Shown: positions 7,770 to 16,830 of the stretch, piece by piece | How positions within the stretch are numbered: position 1 is the first letter of the stretch | How the letters are laid out: each line of letters starts with the position of its first letter | Source: Candidatus Coatesiibacteriota bacterium | GTDB taxonomy: Bacteria > RBG-13-66-14 | Length of the DNA stretch: 34,353 nt | Assembly (NCBI GenBank): GCA_014728185.1 | Contig: WJMB01000138.1 | Coordinates: 1-34,353, forward strand | Reading direction: 5' to 3' | Notes under the pieces: model-generated | Database searches by the model: none | What the model saw: only the letters and a program-made list of their open reading frames with translations | What the model was told of the DNA's origin: nothing | Program-made: the position numbers and the translations under genes

Positions 7770-9779
7770 TCAGTCGTAGAAGACCCAGGAGAAGCTCAGG
7801 TGGAAACCCGGCGGCGCGGTCAGGCGACCCAGGCCGTCGAATTCCATCCCGCCGCCGATCAGGTTGTTCAACCGCAGGCTGATATCGAAGTCGATCACCC
7901 GGGCGCGGATCAGCAGGTCCAGGGTGAACAGGTCCGTATCCGGCGTCGTGCCCGGCTCACCCGGGTAGGCGGTGTCGAGGATACGGTTGGCGTAGCTCAG
8001 GTGGGCTTCTCCGGTGAGGGTCAAATCACCCTGGAAGAAGCGCCCGGCGTAGCCCAGAGCGGCGCGACCCATGAACCAGGGACCCTTGTCGTCCCGCCAG
8101 GCCAGGGAACCGACCAGGCGCAGCCGCAGCGGTGAGCCGCGAAGCTCGTCGTTCTTCTGCTCGATCTGGTCTCGTCCGATGCCGCCCTGGATCCAGGGGT
8201 CGTCGTGATGCCCGAGAGTCAGTTCGAGCTCGCCGCCGTAGAGCTCTCGAGACTCGGCGGCGTTGACCAGACCGGCGCCTTCGTCGCTCAGCGCATCCGC
8301 CAGACCGCCGTAATAGCCGGTCAGTTGGAGCTTGAGCGGGTCAAGCCGGGTAACGCGCAGCCCGGCCTCCAGGTTCCAGCCGCGTTCGGGCTCCAGCTCG
8401 CCGATGGCCCGCTGGCGCTCCTCCAGGCTCGGTGGACGGTGACCGTCGGCGTAATTGACGAAGACCGAGTCCAGGCCCAGGCGGTGCTGGAGGCCCTGTA
8501 GAAAGCCCAGGCTGAAGGCCGGCGCGCCGCCGCAGCGTGAGTCCTCGTCGTAGCGGGCGGCGGCGACAATCTGGGTCAGGCCCTCGAAGAGTCCCTGCTC
8601 CAGGCTCAGCGCACCGCCGTAGCGATAGAGACGATCGTCAGCGTAGGCCGTTGACTCTTCCAGCCAGCCGTCCAGGGTCAAGCCGAGGCGGGCTCCCCTC
8701 CAGGGGGCCAGGTCCAGTTTGAGCAGCCCGTCGTAGACATCGGCCTCGTAGTAACTCGGCTCGGGCAGTTCTCCGGGAAAGAGCTGGTCGTAATCGGTCA
8801 AGCTGCGCGAGCGCTCACGGTCGTTGTAGCGCAGATCGCCGCGCAGGCGGCCCCAGTCAGCCAGGGGCAGCTCGAGCCAAGCGCCGTAGCTGTATAGATT
8901 GAGGTCGTCGCGGCGTTGGGCCTCGGAGTGCGACCAGCGGTCGCCGTAGCGCGAGTAGTGGCTGCGGGCGTAGATGCCAATGCGACCGTCGTCGTAGCGC
9001 TCTCCGGGTTGGGTGAGCCCCAGGTCGAAGGCCAGCTCTGCGTCCAGGTCGCCACCGTCGGAGTCCAGGCCGTGCTCGGCGGAGTCGGCGCTCCACTTGG
9101 AGCCGCCCACCTTGTAGGCCAGGCGCCAGCGCTGATCGGTAAAGCGTCCCCAGTAGCTCTGATCGTTATAGGTGCCGCTGCCGCCGCCCACCTGGGCCAC
9201 GGCCAGGGTGGGACGTCGAGCTGAGCGGGTGACCACGTTGATCACCCCGCCGGGGGCCCCGGCGTAGAGACCGCCGCCGGGGGTGCGCAGGATCTCCACC
9301 CGGCGGACCAGATTGAGCGGGATGCGTGCCAGGGCCTCGCTCCACCAGACGCCGTGATCGACGGGCAGGCCGTCGATGTAGACGCGCAGGTGCTGGGTGG
9401 AGTGACCGCGCACCGCCAGGCCGCCGTTGTCGCCCAGTCGGTAGCGCTGATCCGGGTAGAGGCCGGCCTCGAAGGCCAGGGCGTCGGCCAGGCCGGCGTA
9501 GTTGAACTCGCGCAGGCGGGCGCCGGAAATCACACTGACGGCGAAGGGCGTGCTCTCCACGTTACGCAGTGAGCCGCCGATGATCAGGCTGTCGGTGAGG
9601 TCGTCTTCGAGGTAGGCTTCGTGGAAGGCTTCGGCGAGGAGGCGGTCGCGTTCGAGCTGCTCCGGGGTCAGCTCGGGTCGGGGCTTTTCGGGCAGGTCCT
9701 GCTGTGCGACGGCGCCGGCGACCATCAGGATCGACAGCGCGGCGACCAGAATGAAACCGCGACGGGGCGGGGGGTTCAA
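7770..9779 (-). CDS. TonB-dependent outer-membrane receptor
   Basis: A 669-residue receptor expected to import a substrate across the outer membrane using TonB energy. Residues 1-25 form a signal peptide (ILVAALSILMVAGAVAQ). A plug domain at about 60-175 includes SLRNVESTPFAVSVISG, LAVRGHSTQHLRVYIDGLP, RVEILRTPGG and GVINVVTR. The remaining ~490 residues alternate as beta-strands and end FHLSFSWVFYD, an aromatic-rich C-terminus typical of barrels. The start is a TTG overlapping the stop of the upstream ZapB-like gene (TTGA), with GGGAG 5 nt before it, so translation is probably coupled. The ligand is not identifiable; no TonB box, riboswitch or transporter neighbour was found. Confidence 0.88.
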   Translation of the reverse strand: MNPPPRRGFILVAALSILMVAGAVAQQDLPEKPRPELTPEQLERDRLLAEAFHEAYLEDDLTDSLIIGGSLRNVESTPFAVSVISGARLREFNYAGLADALAFEAGLYPDQRYRLGDNGGLAVRGHSTQHLRVYIDGLPVDHGVWWSEALARIPLNLVRRVEILRTPGGGLYAGAPGGVINVVTRSARRPTLAVAQVGGGSGTYNDQSYWGRFTDQRWRLAYKVGGSKWSADSAEHGLDSDGGDLDAELAFDLGLTQPGERYDDGRIGIYARSHYSRYGDRWSHSEAQRRDDLNLYSYGAWLELPLADWGRLRGDLRYNDRERSRSLTDYDQLFPGELPEPSYYEADVYDGLLKLDLAPWRGARLGLTLDGWLEESTAYADDRLYRYGGALSLEQGLFEGLTQIVAAARYDEDSRCGGAPAFSLGFLQGLQHRLGLDSVFVNYADGHRPPSLEERQRAIGELEPERGWNLEAGLRVTRLDPLKLQLTGYYGGLADALSDEGAGLVNAAESRELYGGELELTLGHHDDPWIQGGIGRDQIEQKNDELRGSPLRLRLVGSLAWRDDKGPWFMGRAALGYAGRFFQGDLTLTGEAHLSYANRILDTAYPGEPGTTPDTDLFTLDLLIRARVIDFDISLRLNNLIGGGMEFDGLGRLTAPPGFHLSFSWVFYD

Positions 9780-10705
9780 TCCGTCTCCCGGCGCTCCCCG
9801 TTCTCGCTGGAACGGTCGACCAGCAAACCCTCGACGCCCAGGGGGTTGTAGCCGTCGTCGCTCTCGGACGCGTCGTCTTCGAGGTCGAAGAGGTCGTCTT
9901 CGGCGGGGGAGGACTCTCTGTTATCGGACACCGTCTCGCCCGTCGACCCATCCGCCAGCTCGTCCGAGAGATCGATTTCCTCGGCGTCGGCGGGCACCGC
10001 TGATTCACCGGCGGCGCGCCTTGTCGGATCAACCCTCGCACTGTCGACATCGGCCTCGCCGGGCGCTTCATCGTTTCCGGGGCTTTCGGGGAAATCGGCG
10101 GGGCGGCTGGGAGCGGGGGCTTCGTCGGTGGAACCCTCCTCGACGGCCGCGGGCGTATATTCGGTTTCATCGAGGAAACCGCTGGGGCGCTCGTCGGATA
10201 CGCCGGGCTCGGTCGATTCCTCGTTGCCGGATTCGAGCGGTTCGACCCGTTCCTCGGCGGAGGTTTGTTCCGGTGCGGCGCTTTCTTCAACGCGGCCCTC
10301 GTCTGGGAGGTCTACGTCGGGTCGCTCGGACGGGGCCTCGGTTTGAGCGGCGGGCGTCTGCGCAGGCTCATTGACAGCGGACTCGGGCGAGGTCTCAGGC
10401 TCCACCGGTGTCGGCGTCTTCGGGGCGGGCTCGAGCTCCAGGGCCTCATCGAGCTCGGCGATGAGGGCGTCGAGGCGTTCGACGGCGTTGCGGCGCAGCT
10501 TCTCCAGCTCCTCCAGTTGCCGCTTGAGCTCCTCACCGGCCGCCGCGCGCTCCTTGGCCTCTTCGAGCTCCATGTTCAACAGCTCGTTGTCCTCGGCCAG
10601 GGATTGGTTGAGACGCGAGAGGTCGCCGTTGGAGCGCTTTAGCTCGCCGATTTTCTCGACGGCCAGCCGGATGCGGCTCTGTAGTTTGTCGAGCAGTTCT
10701 TCCAC
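9776..10705 (-). CDS. ZapB-like coiled-coil protein with long acidic tail
   Basis: The first ~85 residues form a heptad-rich coiled coil (EKIGELKRSNGDLSRLNQSL, then LEEAKERAAAGEELKRQLEEL), resembling the ZapB-like proteins often encoded next to pheT and zapA. The remaining ~225 residues are low-complexity and rich in Pro, Glu, Asp and Ser, so probably disordered. No signal peptide or membrane segment is seen. The track starts at a TTG touching the CGGAGG sequence. The GTG at 10705, six nt after GGAGG, is a better start and gives 309 residues beginning M-E-E-L-L-D-K-L. Its stop overlaps the TonB-receptor start. The ZapB link rests on the N-terminus and on genomic position only. Confidence 0.65.
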   Translation of the reverse strand: MEELLDKLQSRIRLAVEKIGELKRSNGDLSRLNQSLAEDNELLNMELEEAKERAAAGEELKRQLEELEKLRRNAVERLDALIAELDEALELEPAPKTPTPVEPETSPESAVNEPAQTPAAQTEAPSERPDVDLPDEGRVEESAAPEQTSAEERVEPLESGNEESTEPGVSDERPSGFLDETEYTPAAVEEGSTDEAPAPSRPADFPESPGNDEAPGEADVDSARVDPTRRAAGESAVPADAEEIDLSDELADGSTGETVSDNRESSPAEDDLFDLEDDASESDDGYNPLGVEGLLVDRSSENGERRETD

Positions 10706-11087
10706 GGCCAACCTCCGTTTCGTCGCCTTCGGGTTCGAACTACCTTCGCGTTGTCCTTATCGATACCTAGAACTCCAATACGCTAAGTATCTTAACACAC
10801 CAAATCGCCTTCAGGGTAGCCCCGGTGGTCTCGATTGGCAAATTAACGTTGAAGCCCGGCACGATACCAGGTTATTCATTCATGATGAAGTTATAACCGG
10901 CTGCCGACTGAACAGTGGTGCCCCCCCAGCAAGTAGAGTCTTGATTGCCGGTTGGAAACCAGCGAAAGTGCTCCAGTCGCTGGTTCGATGCAGAGTGTTC
11001 TAAGCGATAACCATATCCTCTTGTTTCATCATCCCCTTGTTTAATCAAGACTTAGTGTACTCTTTCATGACCGTGGATTAATGGCAA
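10706..11087. other. intergenic stretch upstream of the ZapB-like gene
   Basis: No gene is seen. On the minus strand TAAGAT near 10784-10789 could be a -10 box, but no good -35 is present. The ORF 10371-11003 on the plus strand is a shadow of the coiled-coil gene. Confidence 0.3.
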
Positions 11088-11405
11088 GAGATCATATACT
11101 CTGATCGGACCGGGCTGTGTTCGTAATCTGCTTATATTACACGTGTAGCAGAAGATATACCTGTCACTTTCCAGCAGAAAAAAGTGGTGGTGATATGGGA
11201 CATGCTCGTTGGATAACCTACCCTGCCTAGTTGCCTGCAAAGAAAGACCACCCGATTGCCGCTCGACTCATAACTGCCCCAATATCAAGTAACAAGACTA
11301 CGCATGATAAGTATCGGGATTCAAGCCGAACGCAACTAAACAGCCAACTCCTCGTGAAGCTCTCATTATCGACCCTGATTTGGTTCGATCACGTTCTATG
11401 ATGGC
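11088..11405 (-). mobile_element. repeat family C, copy C2
   Basis: A 318-bp full-length copy. On the minus strand it starts GCCATCATAGAACGTGATCG and ends CGGTCCGATCAGAGTATATG with ATCTC. It aligns with C3 throughout, including GCAGTTATGAGTCGAGCGG, GGCAGGGTAGGTTATCC, AAAGTGACAGG and AGCAGATTAC. No coding content is seen. It lies just downstream of pheT. Confidence 0.72.
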
Positions 11406-11452
11406 TTCAATAAATACTTGGGCCGGCGGACAAGCCGACAGGGGACGTTGAG

Positions 11453-13834
11453 CTACGAGCGCAGCTCGGCGCCCAGCTCCTCGGCCAGGGCTTTGACGAT
11501 CGCGGCGTGACGGGCGTCCACCTCGTCGTCGGTCAGCGTGCGCTCCGGCGAGCGAAAGCTCAGCGCGTAGGCCAGGGAGCGCCTGCCGGCCCCGATCTGC
11601 TTGCCGGTGTAGACATCGAAGATATCCACGCTCTCCAGCAGCTCGTCGGCGGCGGCCTCGATCACCTCGAGTACGCGAGCGTGGGTCACTCCCTCCTCGA
11701 CGACCAGGGCCAGGTCCCGGGTGACGGGGGGATAGGCGGTCGGGTGTTGGAAAACCGGCTCGCCGCGGCGTTCGATCAGCTTGGCCACGTCCAGCTCCAA
11801 CCCCCAGGCCGGATCGCCCTCCAGCTCGTAGGTCTCCAGCAGCTCACCGGCGAAGCGCACCAGCCGACCCAGGCGCTCGCCGTCGAGTTCCACGGCCAGG
11901 CGCAGCGTCGTGTCCGGCGTGGTCTCCAGTGGTTTCAACTCCACCTCGGGGAGCTTGAGTGAATCGAGCAGCGCTTCCAACAGCCCCTTGAGGTCGTAGA
12001 AGTCGTAGGCGCGCTCGACGGCGTGCCAGCTATCGCCGGGGCGCTTGCCCGCCAGCACGGCGCAGAGGCGCTGGCTCTCCCGGGGAGCCTCGTCGCCCTG
12101 GTGGAAGCTGGTCGAGAACTCGTAGAAGCCTCCACCGGCCAGACCGCGACGGCGGTTGTGCCCGGCGGCGTTGAGCAGGCCGATGAAACCGGTGGGCCGC
12201 AGGAAGGGGTGTCCCTTATCCAGGGGATTGCGCACCCGAACGAGCTCCTCTTCGGCGAAACCGAAGCCGGCTGCCTCCTCGGCGGCGACGAAGTCCGTGC
12301 AGAGGACCTCGCGGCAACCGCCGGCGGCCAGGGCGGCGTGGAGGTGTCCGCGTGGGTCGGGCGGGTTGAGGCGCTCGGCGCGCAGCGGGGGCAGCTCTAT
12401 GGGCACGGCGTCGTAGCCGATGACCTGGCCCAGCTCCTCGATCAGGTCGATCTCCCGGGACAGGTCGGGCCGGTGGCTGGGAGCGGCCCAGCGGCTGGTC
12501 GACCCGGCGTCCTCAAGCAGCTCGCAGCCCAGGCTGCGCAGACTCTCCCGCAATCGCTCATCGGTAATGCTGAACCCCAGAACGGCCTCGGCCCGCTCCC
12601 GGCGCAGCTCGATCTGCGGCACTGTCCAGGGGCGGGGATGGGCGTCGTAGAGCACCTCGTCAATCTCGCCGCCGGCGATCTCGACGATCAGTTCAGCGGC
12701 CAGGCGGGCGGCCTCGGGAGCCAGCTCCGGATCGGCTCCACGGCTGAACAGATGACTCGAGGAGGAATGGACATCCAGGGCGTTGGCCGTGGCACGCACC
12801 GAGGTGGGCTCGAACCAGGCGCTCTCGATGAGGATATCGGTGGTGTCCTCGTCGACGCCGGAGTCACGGCCGCCCATCACCCCGGCCACCGCCACGGGCT
12901 TCTCCGCGTCGGCGATGACCAGCATCTCTTCACTCAAGGCGCAGTCGTCGCCGTCCAGGGTGACGATGCCCTCGCCGGGACGGGCGCGGCGGACGACTAT
13001 CCGGCCGTCCGTGAGTCTGTTCAGATCGAAGGCGTGCAGCGGCTGGCCCAGGCCGTGGAGGATGTAGTTGGTCACGTCGACGATGTTCGAGATCGGTCGG
13101 TGGCCGATGGCGATCAGCCGCTGGGCCAGCCAGTCCGGACCGGGGCCGACCTTCACGCCGCGCACGATCAGCCCGACGTAACGGCGGCAGAGCTCCGGGG
13201 CCTCGACGGCGACCACACCGGGATCATCGATTACTTTGGGCGTGATCCGCGCCCGGGGGGACTCGAAGTCCAGGCCGTGGATCGCCGCCAACTGCCGCGC
13301 CAGACCGAGGTGGGACAACGTGTCGGGCCGGTTGGGCGTAGTCTCGAAGTCGATCACCACGCCGTCACTCGGCGCCAGGCGCTCCAGGGACGCTCCCGGC
13401 TGCCACTCGTCCTCATCCAGCAGCCAAATGCCCGTGTGGTCCGCCGACAGTCCCAGCTCGAGCCGGCTGGCCAGCATACCCCGACTGAGCACGCCCATGA
13501 TCTCGCGCTCGCCCACCGTCAGCAGGGGCAGACGGGTGCCCGATGAAACGTAGGGCACCAAACGGCCGGCGGCTTCGGCGGTGTTGGGCGCACCGGCGAC
13601 GACCTCGACCCGACCGCCGTCGACCTCAACCAGGCAGCGGTAGAGCTTCTTCGACCTTGGCAGCGGCCCAACCTCCAGAACCCGACCGGCTTTAACCTTG
13701 CGAAGGTGCTCATATGCAATGCAAAAACCTTCGGAAACGGCGCAGGAGGTGGTCAGGTCGTCGGCTATCTGTTCCGGCGTGCGGTCGAAGCTTTTTGGCA
13801 GGTAGTCGGCCAGCCAGGTGGTGTAGCACTTCAC
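11453..13834 (-). CDS. pheT: phenylalanyl-tRNA synthetase beta subunit
   Basis: The 793-residue beta subunit of the (alpha-beta)2 enzyme that charges tRNA-Phe. Domains follow the normal order: the N-terminal strand MKCYTTWLADYLP, an EMAP/OB tRNA-binding domain at about 38-150 (VVAGAPNTAEAAGRLVPYV), the B3/B4 editing domain at about 210-390 (VDVTNYILHGLGQPLHAFD near 260), B5 at about 405-475, a catalytic-like fold, and the FDX-ACB anticodon-binding domain at about 700-793 (YPPVTRDLALVVEEG). The start is a GTG with GGGG 7 nt upstream. It is unusual in lying 1,035 bp downstream of pheS, with repeats between them, so it may need its own promoter. Confidence 0.96.
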   Translation of the reverse strand: MKCYTTWLADYLPKSFDRTPEQIADDLTTSCAVSEGFCIAYEHLRKVKAGRVLEVGPLPRSKKLYRCLVEVDGGRVEVVAGAPNTAEAAGRLVPYVSSGTRLPLLTVGEREIMGVLSRGMLASRLELGLSADHTGIWLLDEDEWQPGASLERLAPSDGVVIDFETTPNRPDTLSHLGLARQLAAIHGLDFESPRARITPKVIDDPGVVAVEAPELCRRYVGLIVRGVKVGPGPDWLAQRLIAIGHRPISNIVDVTNYILHGLGQPLHAFDLNRLTDGRIVVRRARPGEGIVTLDGDDCALSEEMLVIADAEKPVAVAGVMGGRDSGVDEDTTDILIESAWFEPTSVRATANALDVHSSSSHLFSRGADPELAPEAARLAAELIVEIAGGEIDEVLYDAHPRPWTVPQIELRRERAEAVLGFSITDERLRESLRSLGCELLEDAGSTSRWAAPSHRPDLSREIDLIEELGQVIGYDAVPIELPPLRAERLNPPDPRGHLHAALAAGGCREVLCTDFVAAEEAAGFGFAEEELVRVRNPLDKGHPFLRPTGFIGLLNAAGHNRRRGLAGGGFYEFSTSFHQGDEAPRESQRLCAVLAGKRPGDSWHAVERAYDFYDLKGLLEALLDSLKLPEVELKPLETTPDTTLRLAVELDGERLGRLVRFAGELLETYELEGDPAWGLELDVAKLIERRGEPVFQHPTAYPPVTRDLALVVEEGVTHARVLEVIEAAADELLESVDIFDVYTGKQIGAGRRSLAYALSFRSPERTLTDDEVDARHAAIVKALAEELGAELRS

Positions 13835-13989
13835 AGGCGTACCCCGGGGTTGAGTTGGTTTGGGTTGATCGGCACTGGTTGAAAACGGGGATCAGAAACA
13901 CACTGGGACATGATCGGCTTCAACGGCTTGTTCCGGCGCAGCGCGCGAGGAGCCGAGCCCGTCGATCGTTCATGCAGATCGAGAAGCCA

Positions 13990-14229
13990 GGCACTCCAGA
14001 ACATTGGCTGGAACTGCAACACCGCCGCATCCACCAAAGAAAGGACAGTTCACCGAGCGGTCACTAGTCGTTCGGTTGCGTCGCGTTTTGATACCGAAGA
14101 TAAGTCGAAGGGCAACCGGATGGACGCTAAACACAAGCTGCTAGCATAATAGGGTATCCTCAAGGCTTACCCCTGTCAGCGCTGCTTTTCATCTGCTCAT
14201 TGGAGATAGTAACTCCAGATTAAAGCCTA
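13990..14229 (+). mobile_element. repeat family C variant, left part
   Basis: The segment from GTTCACCGAGCGG (about 14050) to GGAGATAGTAACTCC (14215) matches the minus strand of C1. It also shares CAAGCTGCTAGCATA and CTGTCAGCGCTGC. It stops where A2 begins. The left boundary is uncertain. Confidence 0.55.
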
Positions 14230-14601
14230 GGGATCACACACGATCATGGACCAGCTAGTTATAACTCGAAACACCGATCCACCTCGAAAAACGGCTGATA
14301 CGAGGCTATGCCGAATGATGTTTGGCCTGTCAACTCAACCCCTCGGCGCCTGCTAGTTATAGCCTGTTAGTTATATATATGATAATTAGTTACTTGGCAT
14401 TAATGAATCGTAATCGAAGCCCATTGCGCCAGGCAGTTTCTTCTTGAGCGCCGAGAAGTCATAACAGGCATTATAGAAATGTGAAACCCCGCTTAACTTG
14501 CCACACACTAAAAACTCGATGTGTAAACCTGCTTGCCCGCTAACTGCTGATAATTGAACGATATTCAGTAACACCATGGTCCGTGACCATTAAGTGATCC
14601 C
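14230..14601 (+). mobile_element. repeat family A, copy A2
   Basis: A 372-bp copy with the clearest inverted termini: GGGATCACACACGATCATGG on the left and, read inverted, GGGATCACTTAATGGTCACG on the right. It matches A1 over ACTCGAAACACC, GCCGAATGATGTTTGGCCTG, CCCATTGCGCCAGGCAGTT and CACCATGGTCCGTGACC. It lies between two family C segments in the pheS-pheT gap. Confidence 0.78.
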
Positions 14602-14737
14602 TTGTTTCATTATCAAGCAATAAGGCCGCGCAAGCTGGTATCGGGGGCACCTTAAGACGCACCCAATCTGCGACTGTCTGCTTGCTGAACCTTTCACTAT
14701 CGGCCCTGATTTGATTCGTAAGAGTTCCATGATCACG
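14602..14737 (-). repeat. family C left-half fragment
   Basis: Read on the minus strand: GTGATCATGGAACTC, AATCAAATCAGGGCCGATAG and GCGCGGCCTTATTGCTTG match the left half of C3. It abuts A2 on the other side from the C variant segment. Confidence 0.55.
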
Positions 14738-14777
14738 TACGATGATAACCCACCGCCACTCGATAAACCGACGGGGA

Positions 14778-14854
14778 GGCGTTGGCGCGTTTGTTGCGCA
14801 GGCGGGGGTTGGTTCGCAGTGGCGGTGCGCACTCGCAAGAAACGTGCCAACGCC
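14778..14854. repeat. inverted repeat family D, copy D1
   Basis: 21-bp arms (14778-14798 and 14834-14854) match at 19 of 21 positions when inverted, around a 35-nt spacer. The arm reads GGCGTTGGCGCGTTTGTTG. The same arm occurs at 27460-27541. It lies 15 bp after the pheS stop, so it could form a stable 3'-end hairpin on the pheS transcript. Confidence 0.65.
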
Positions 14855-14869
14855 GGTTCAGGCCGGAAG

Positions 14870-15880
14870 CTAGAACTGCTCCAGGAAGCGGACGTCGTTC
14901 TCGTAGAACAGGCGGATGTCGTCGATACCGTAGCGCACCATAGCGATGCGCTCCGGTCCGATGCCGAAGGCGAAGCCGGTGAACATCTCGGTGTCCACGC
15001 CCATCGGCTCCAGCACCGCCGGGTCGACCATCCCGGAGCCGCCCAACTCGATCCAGCCCGTTCCCGAACAGGTCCGGCAGCCGTCACCGCCGCAGGCCGG
15101 ACAGGTTGACTCGATTTCAGCCGAGGGTTCGGTGAAGGGGAAGAAGTGGGGTCGGAAGCGCACTCGGGTCTTCGAACCGAAGAGCGCGCGGGCGAACTCC
15201 ATCAACACGCCCTTGAGGTGGGCGAAACTGACGCCCTTGTCGATCCAGAGCCCCTCGATCTGGTGGAAGACCGGGTAATGCCGGGCGTCGGCGGTATCGT
15301 TGCGATAGCAGCGTCCCGGGGCGATGATGCGCACCGGCGGCTTGGTCGTCTCCAGGGTGCGGATCTGCACCGGGCTGGTCTCGGTGCGCAGCAGCAGATC
15401 GCAGCCCTCGAGGTAGAGCGTGTCCTTCTCGTCGCGGGCCGGGTGGTCCGCCGGGGTGTTGAGTGCGTCGAAGTTGTGGTACTCGTCTTCGATCAGCGGT
15501 CCCTCGGCCGTGGTGAAGCCCAGATCGCAGAAGATATCGACCAGCTCGTCGATAACCTGGTTGACCGGGTGGCGGCGGTGGACCTCGAAGCGGCGTCCGG
15601 GCAGAGTGTAGTCGAGCTGCGGAACCTCGCGACGTGGGGCGCTGAGCTCGGCGGCGCGGGCGGTCAGGCGGCGCTGGATGTCGCCCTTGATCTCGTTGGC
15701 CAGGGCGCCGGCTCGGGGGCGGTCCTCGGGCGGCAGGGAGCCCAAACGGCGCAGCTTCTCGGTCAGCCGGCCCTTGCGGCCCAGGTACTCGACCCGGACG
15801 GCCTCGAGTTCGGCGTTTTCAGCGACTGCGTCCACGCGCTTGAGCGCCTCGCGACGGATCTTCTCCAGGGCTTCGAACAC
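14870..15880 (-). CDS. pheS: phenylalanyl-tRNA synthetase alpha subunit
   Basis: The catalytic alpha subunit, 336 residues, a normal length. It has the N-terminal coiled coil, then VEYLGRKGRLTEKLRRLGSL. Class II motif 2 appears as RIIAPGRCYRNDTADARHYP with VFHQIEG, and motif 3 as GFAFGIGPERIAMVRYGI. A CPACGGDGCRTCSGTGW segment is a Cys-rich insert found in some PheS proteins. The track ORF begins at 16051, but the GTG at 15880 is the right start: TGGAG lies 5 nt upstream and the protein then begins VFEALEKIRRE. The extra 57 residues lie in the leader. It is the last gene of the infC-rpmI-rplT-pheS run before the repeat-filled gap to pheT. Confidence 0.96.
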   Translation of the reverse strand: MFEALEKIRREALKRVDAVAENAELEAVRVEYLGRKGRLTEKLRRLGSLPPEDRPRAGALANEIKGDIQRRLTARAAELSAPRREVPQLDYTLPGRRFEVHRRHPVNQVIDELVDIFCDLGFTTAEGPLIEDEYHNFDALNTPADHPARDEKDTLYLEGCDLLLRTETSPVQIRTLETTKPPVRIIAPGRCYRNDTADARHYPVFHQIEGLWIDKGVSFAHLKGVLMEFARALFGSKTRVRFRPHFFPFTEPSAEIESTCPACGGDGCRTCSGTGWIELGGSGMVDPAVLEPMGVDTEMFTGFAFGIGPERIAMVRYGIDDIRLFYENDVRFLEQF

Positions 15881-15996
15881 GGTTGCTCCAGCTCTATCTA
15901 GTCGGGTGGCACGGCTTGTGAGTAAACAGTTCTTGCGGCTTATGGGAAATCCGCGGGATCTTCGCATACTGTGAAAAAAGTTATGGTCACCCGGCA

Positions 15997-16056
15997 GAAT
16001 GAAAGCCCCCGGGTGAGGGGGCCTGCGGCTTGCGGCACATTCCCGCCACACCCCCT
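15997..16056 (-). promoter_or_regulatory. possible attenuator between rplT and pheS
   Basis: On the minus strand GCCCCC (16017-16022) can pair with GGGGGC (16005-16010) to form a terminator-like hairpin before TTTCATTCT. An upstream AGGGGG (16051-16056) could pair instead with the same CCCCC. This is the layout of a terminator/antiterminator switch. No Phe-rich leader peptide and no T-box consensus was found, so it is only a candidate. Confidence 0.35.
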
Positions 16057-16129
16057 GGTATCAGAGAGGTCATGGGCAGGGGGCGTTGATGCTATAAGTC
16101 CGCCGGGTAGGGCGTCCCTGAAGCCTTCC

Positions 16130-16477
16130 TCAGCCTTGAAGCGCCTCGACGACGCTGGTGAAGGCTTGCGGATCGGTGGCGGCCAGATCCGCCAGTATCT
16201 TGCGGTCCAGTTCAACGCCGGCCTTGCCCAGACCGTTGATAAATCGGCTGTAGCTTGTGCCGTTGATTCGGCAGGCGGCGTTGATGCGGGCGATCCACAG
16301 GCGGCGGAAGTGTCCCTTGCGTTTGCGGCGGTCGCGGTAGGCGTACTGCAAAGACTTGGTAACCGCGTCCTTGGCGGTGCGGAACAACCGGCTGCGGCCG
16401 TGCTTGAAACCCGAGGCCCGCTTGAGGACCTTGCGGCGACGGCGGCGGCTGGCGACGTTGTTGATGGCGCGGGGCAT
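16130..16477 (-). CDS. rplT: 50S ribosomal protein L20
   Basis: A 115-residue bL20. Recognisable are [36 protein letters not shown], the central [20 protein letters not shown], and the C-terminal globular part [20 protein letters not shown]. In other bacteria L20 also represses the infC-rpmI-rplT mRNA. It lies 27 bp after rpmI in the conserved order. The ATG start is at 16477. Confidence 0.97.
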   Translation of the reverse strand: MPRAINNVASRRRRRKVLKRASGFKHGRSRLFRTAKDAVTKSLQYAYRDRRKRKGHFRRLWIARINAACRINGTSYSRFINGLGKAGVELDRKILADLAATDPQAFTSVVEALQG

Positions 16478-16504
16478 GGTCTATCTCCTGCTAAAAGCGC
16501 GGCG

Positions 16505-16702
16505 CTACTTGTTGAGCATACGCTTGATCTTCTTGACGTCACCCTTGACCGGAACGCTGGTCGAGTTGCGCAGACGGCGCTTGCGGTCCGCACTCTTCTT
16601 GGTCAGGATATGGTTGCAGTTGGCGCGATGACGCATCAGCTTGCCCCGGCGGGTCAGGCGGAAGCGCTTGGCGGTTCCCTTGTGGGTCTTGGCCTTGGGC
16701 AC
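16505..16702 (-). CDS. rpmI: 50S ribosomal protein L35
   Basis: A 65-residue bL35 with the typical MPKAKTHKGTAKRFRLT start, RRGKLMRHRANCNHILTKKS, and a basic C-terminal helix. An AAGGAG sequence precedes the ATG. It is followed closely by rplT, and 270 bp separate it from infC. Confidence 0.97.
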   Translation of the reverse strand: MPKAKTHKGTAKRFRLTRRGKLMRHRANCNHILTKKSADRKRRLRNSTSVPVKGDVKKIKRMLNK

Positions 16703-16830
16703 GTTTCTACTCCTTGAATGGCACGAGGATGCGGCGGTCGTCGGCTTTCGGAGAACGGTCTTCTCGGGGATCAGTCCTGGTGTGTGGGCTCGGATGTGAA
16801 TTCAAAGCCGCCGTTCCGCCAATCTCGAAT

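Noticed and set aside
12023-13546. 507-residue ORF opposite pheT and other long antisense ORFs (17852-20086, 22989-24359, 20679-21935)
   Set aside because: They are antisense shadows of well-supported genes, typical of GC-rich DNA with strong third-position bias.
7190-14577. Similar ORFs in repeat copies A3 (7190-7405, plus) and A2 (14386-14577, minus), both starting MVLL.IVQLSAV.GQ.GLHIE
   Set aside because: Comparing codons by eye gave about 7 synonymous against about 27 amino-acid changes, near neutral expectation, and copies A1 and A4 have a shifted frame. The similarity is inherited from the repeat DNA, so I did not call a protein.
16020-16056. Possible T-box antiterminator before pheS (AGGGGGTGTGGCGGG on the minus strand)
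   Set aside because: The T-box consensus AGGGTGGNACCGCG is not matched in its core, and no stem I specifier region could be identified.
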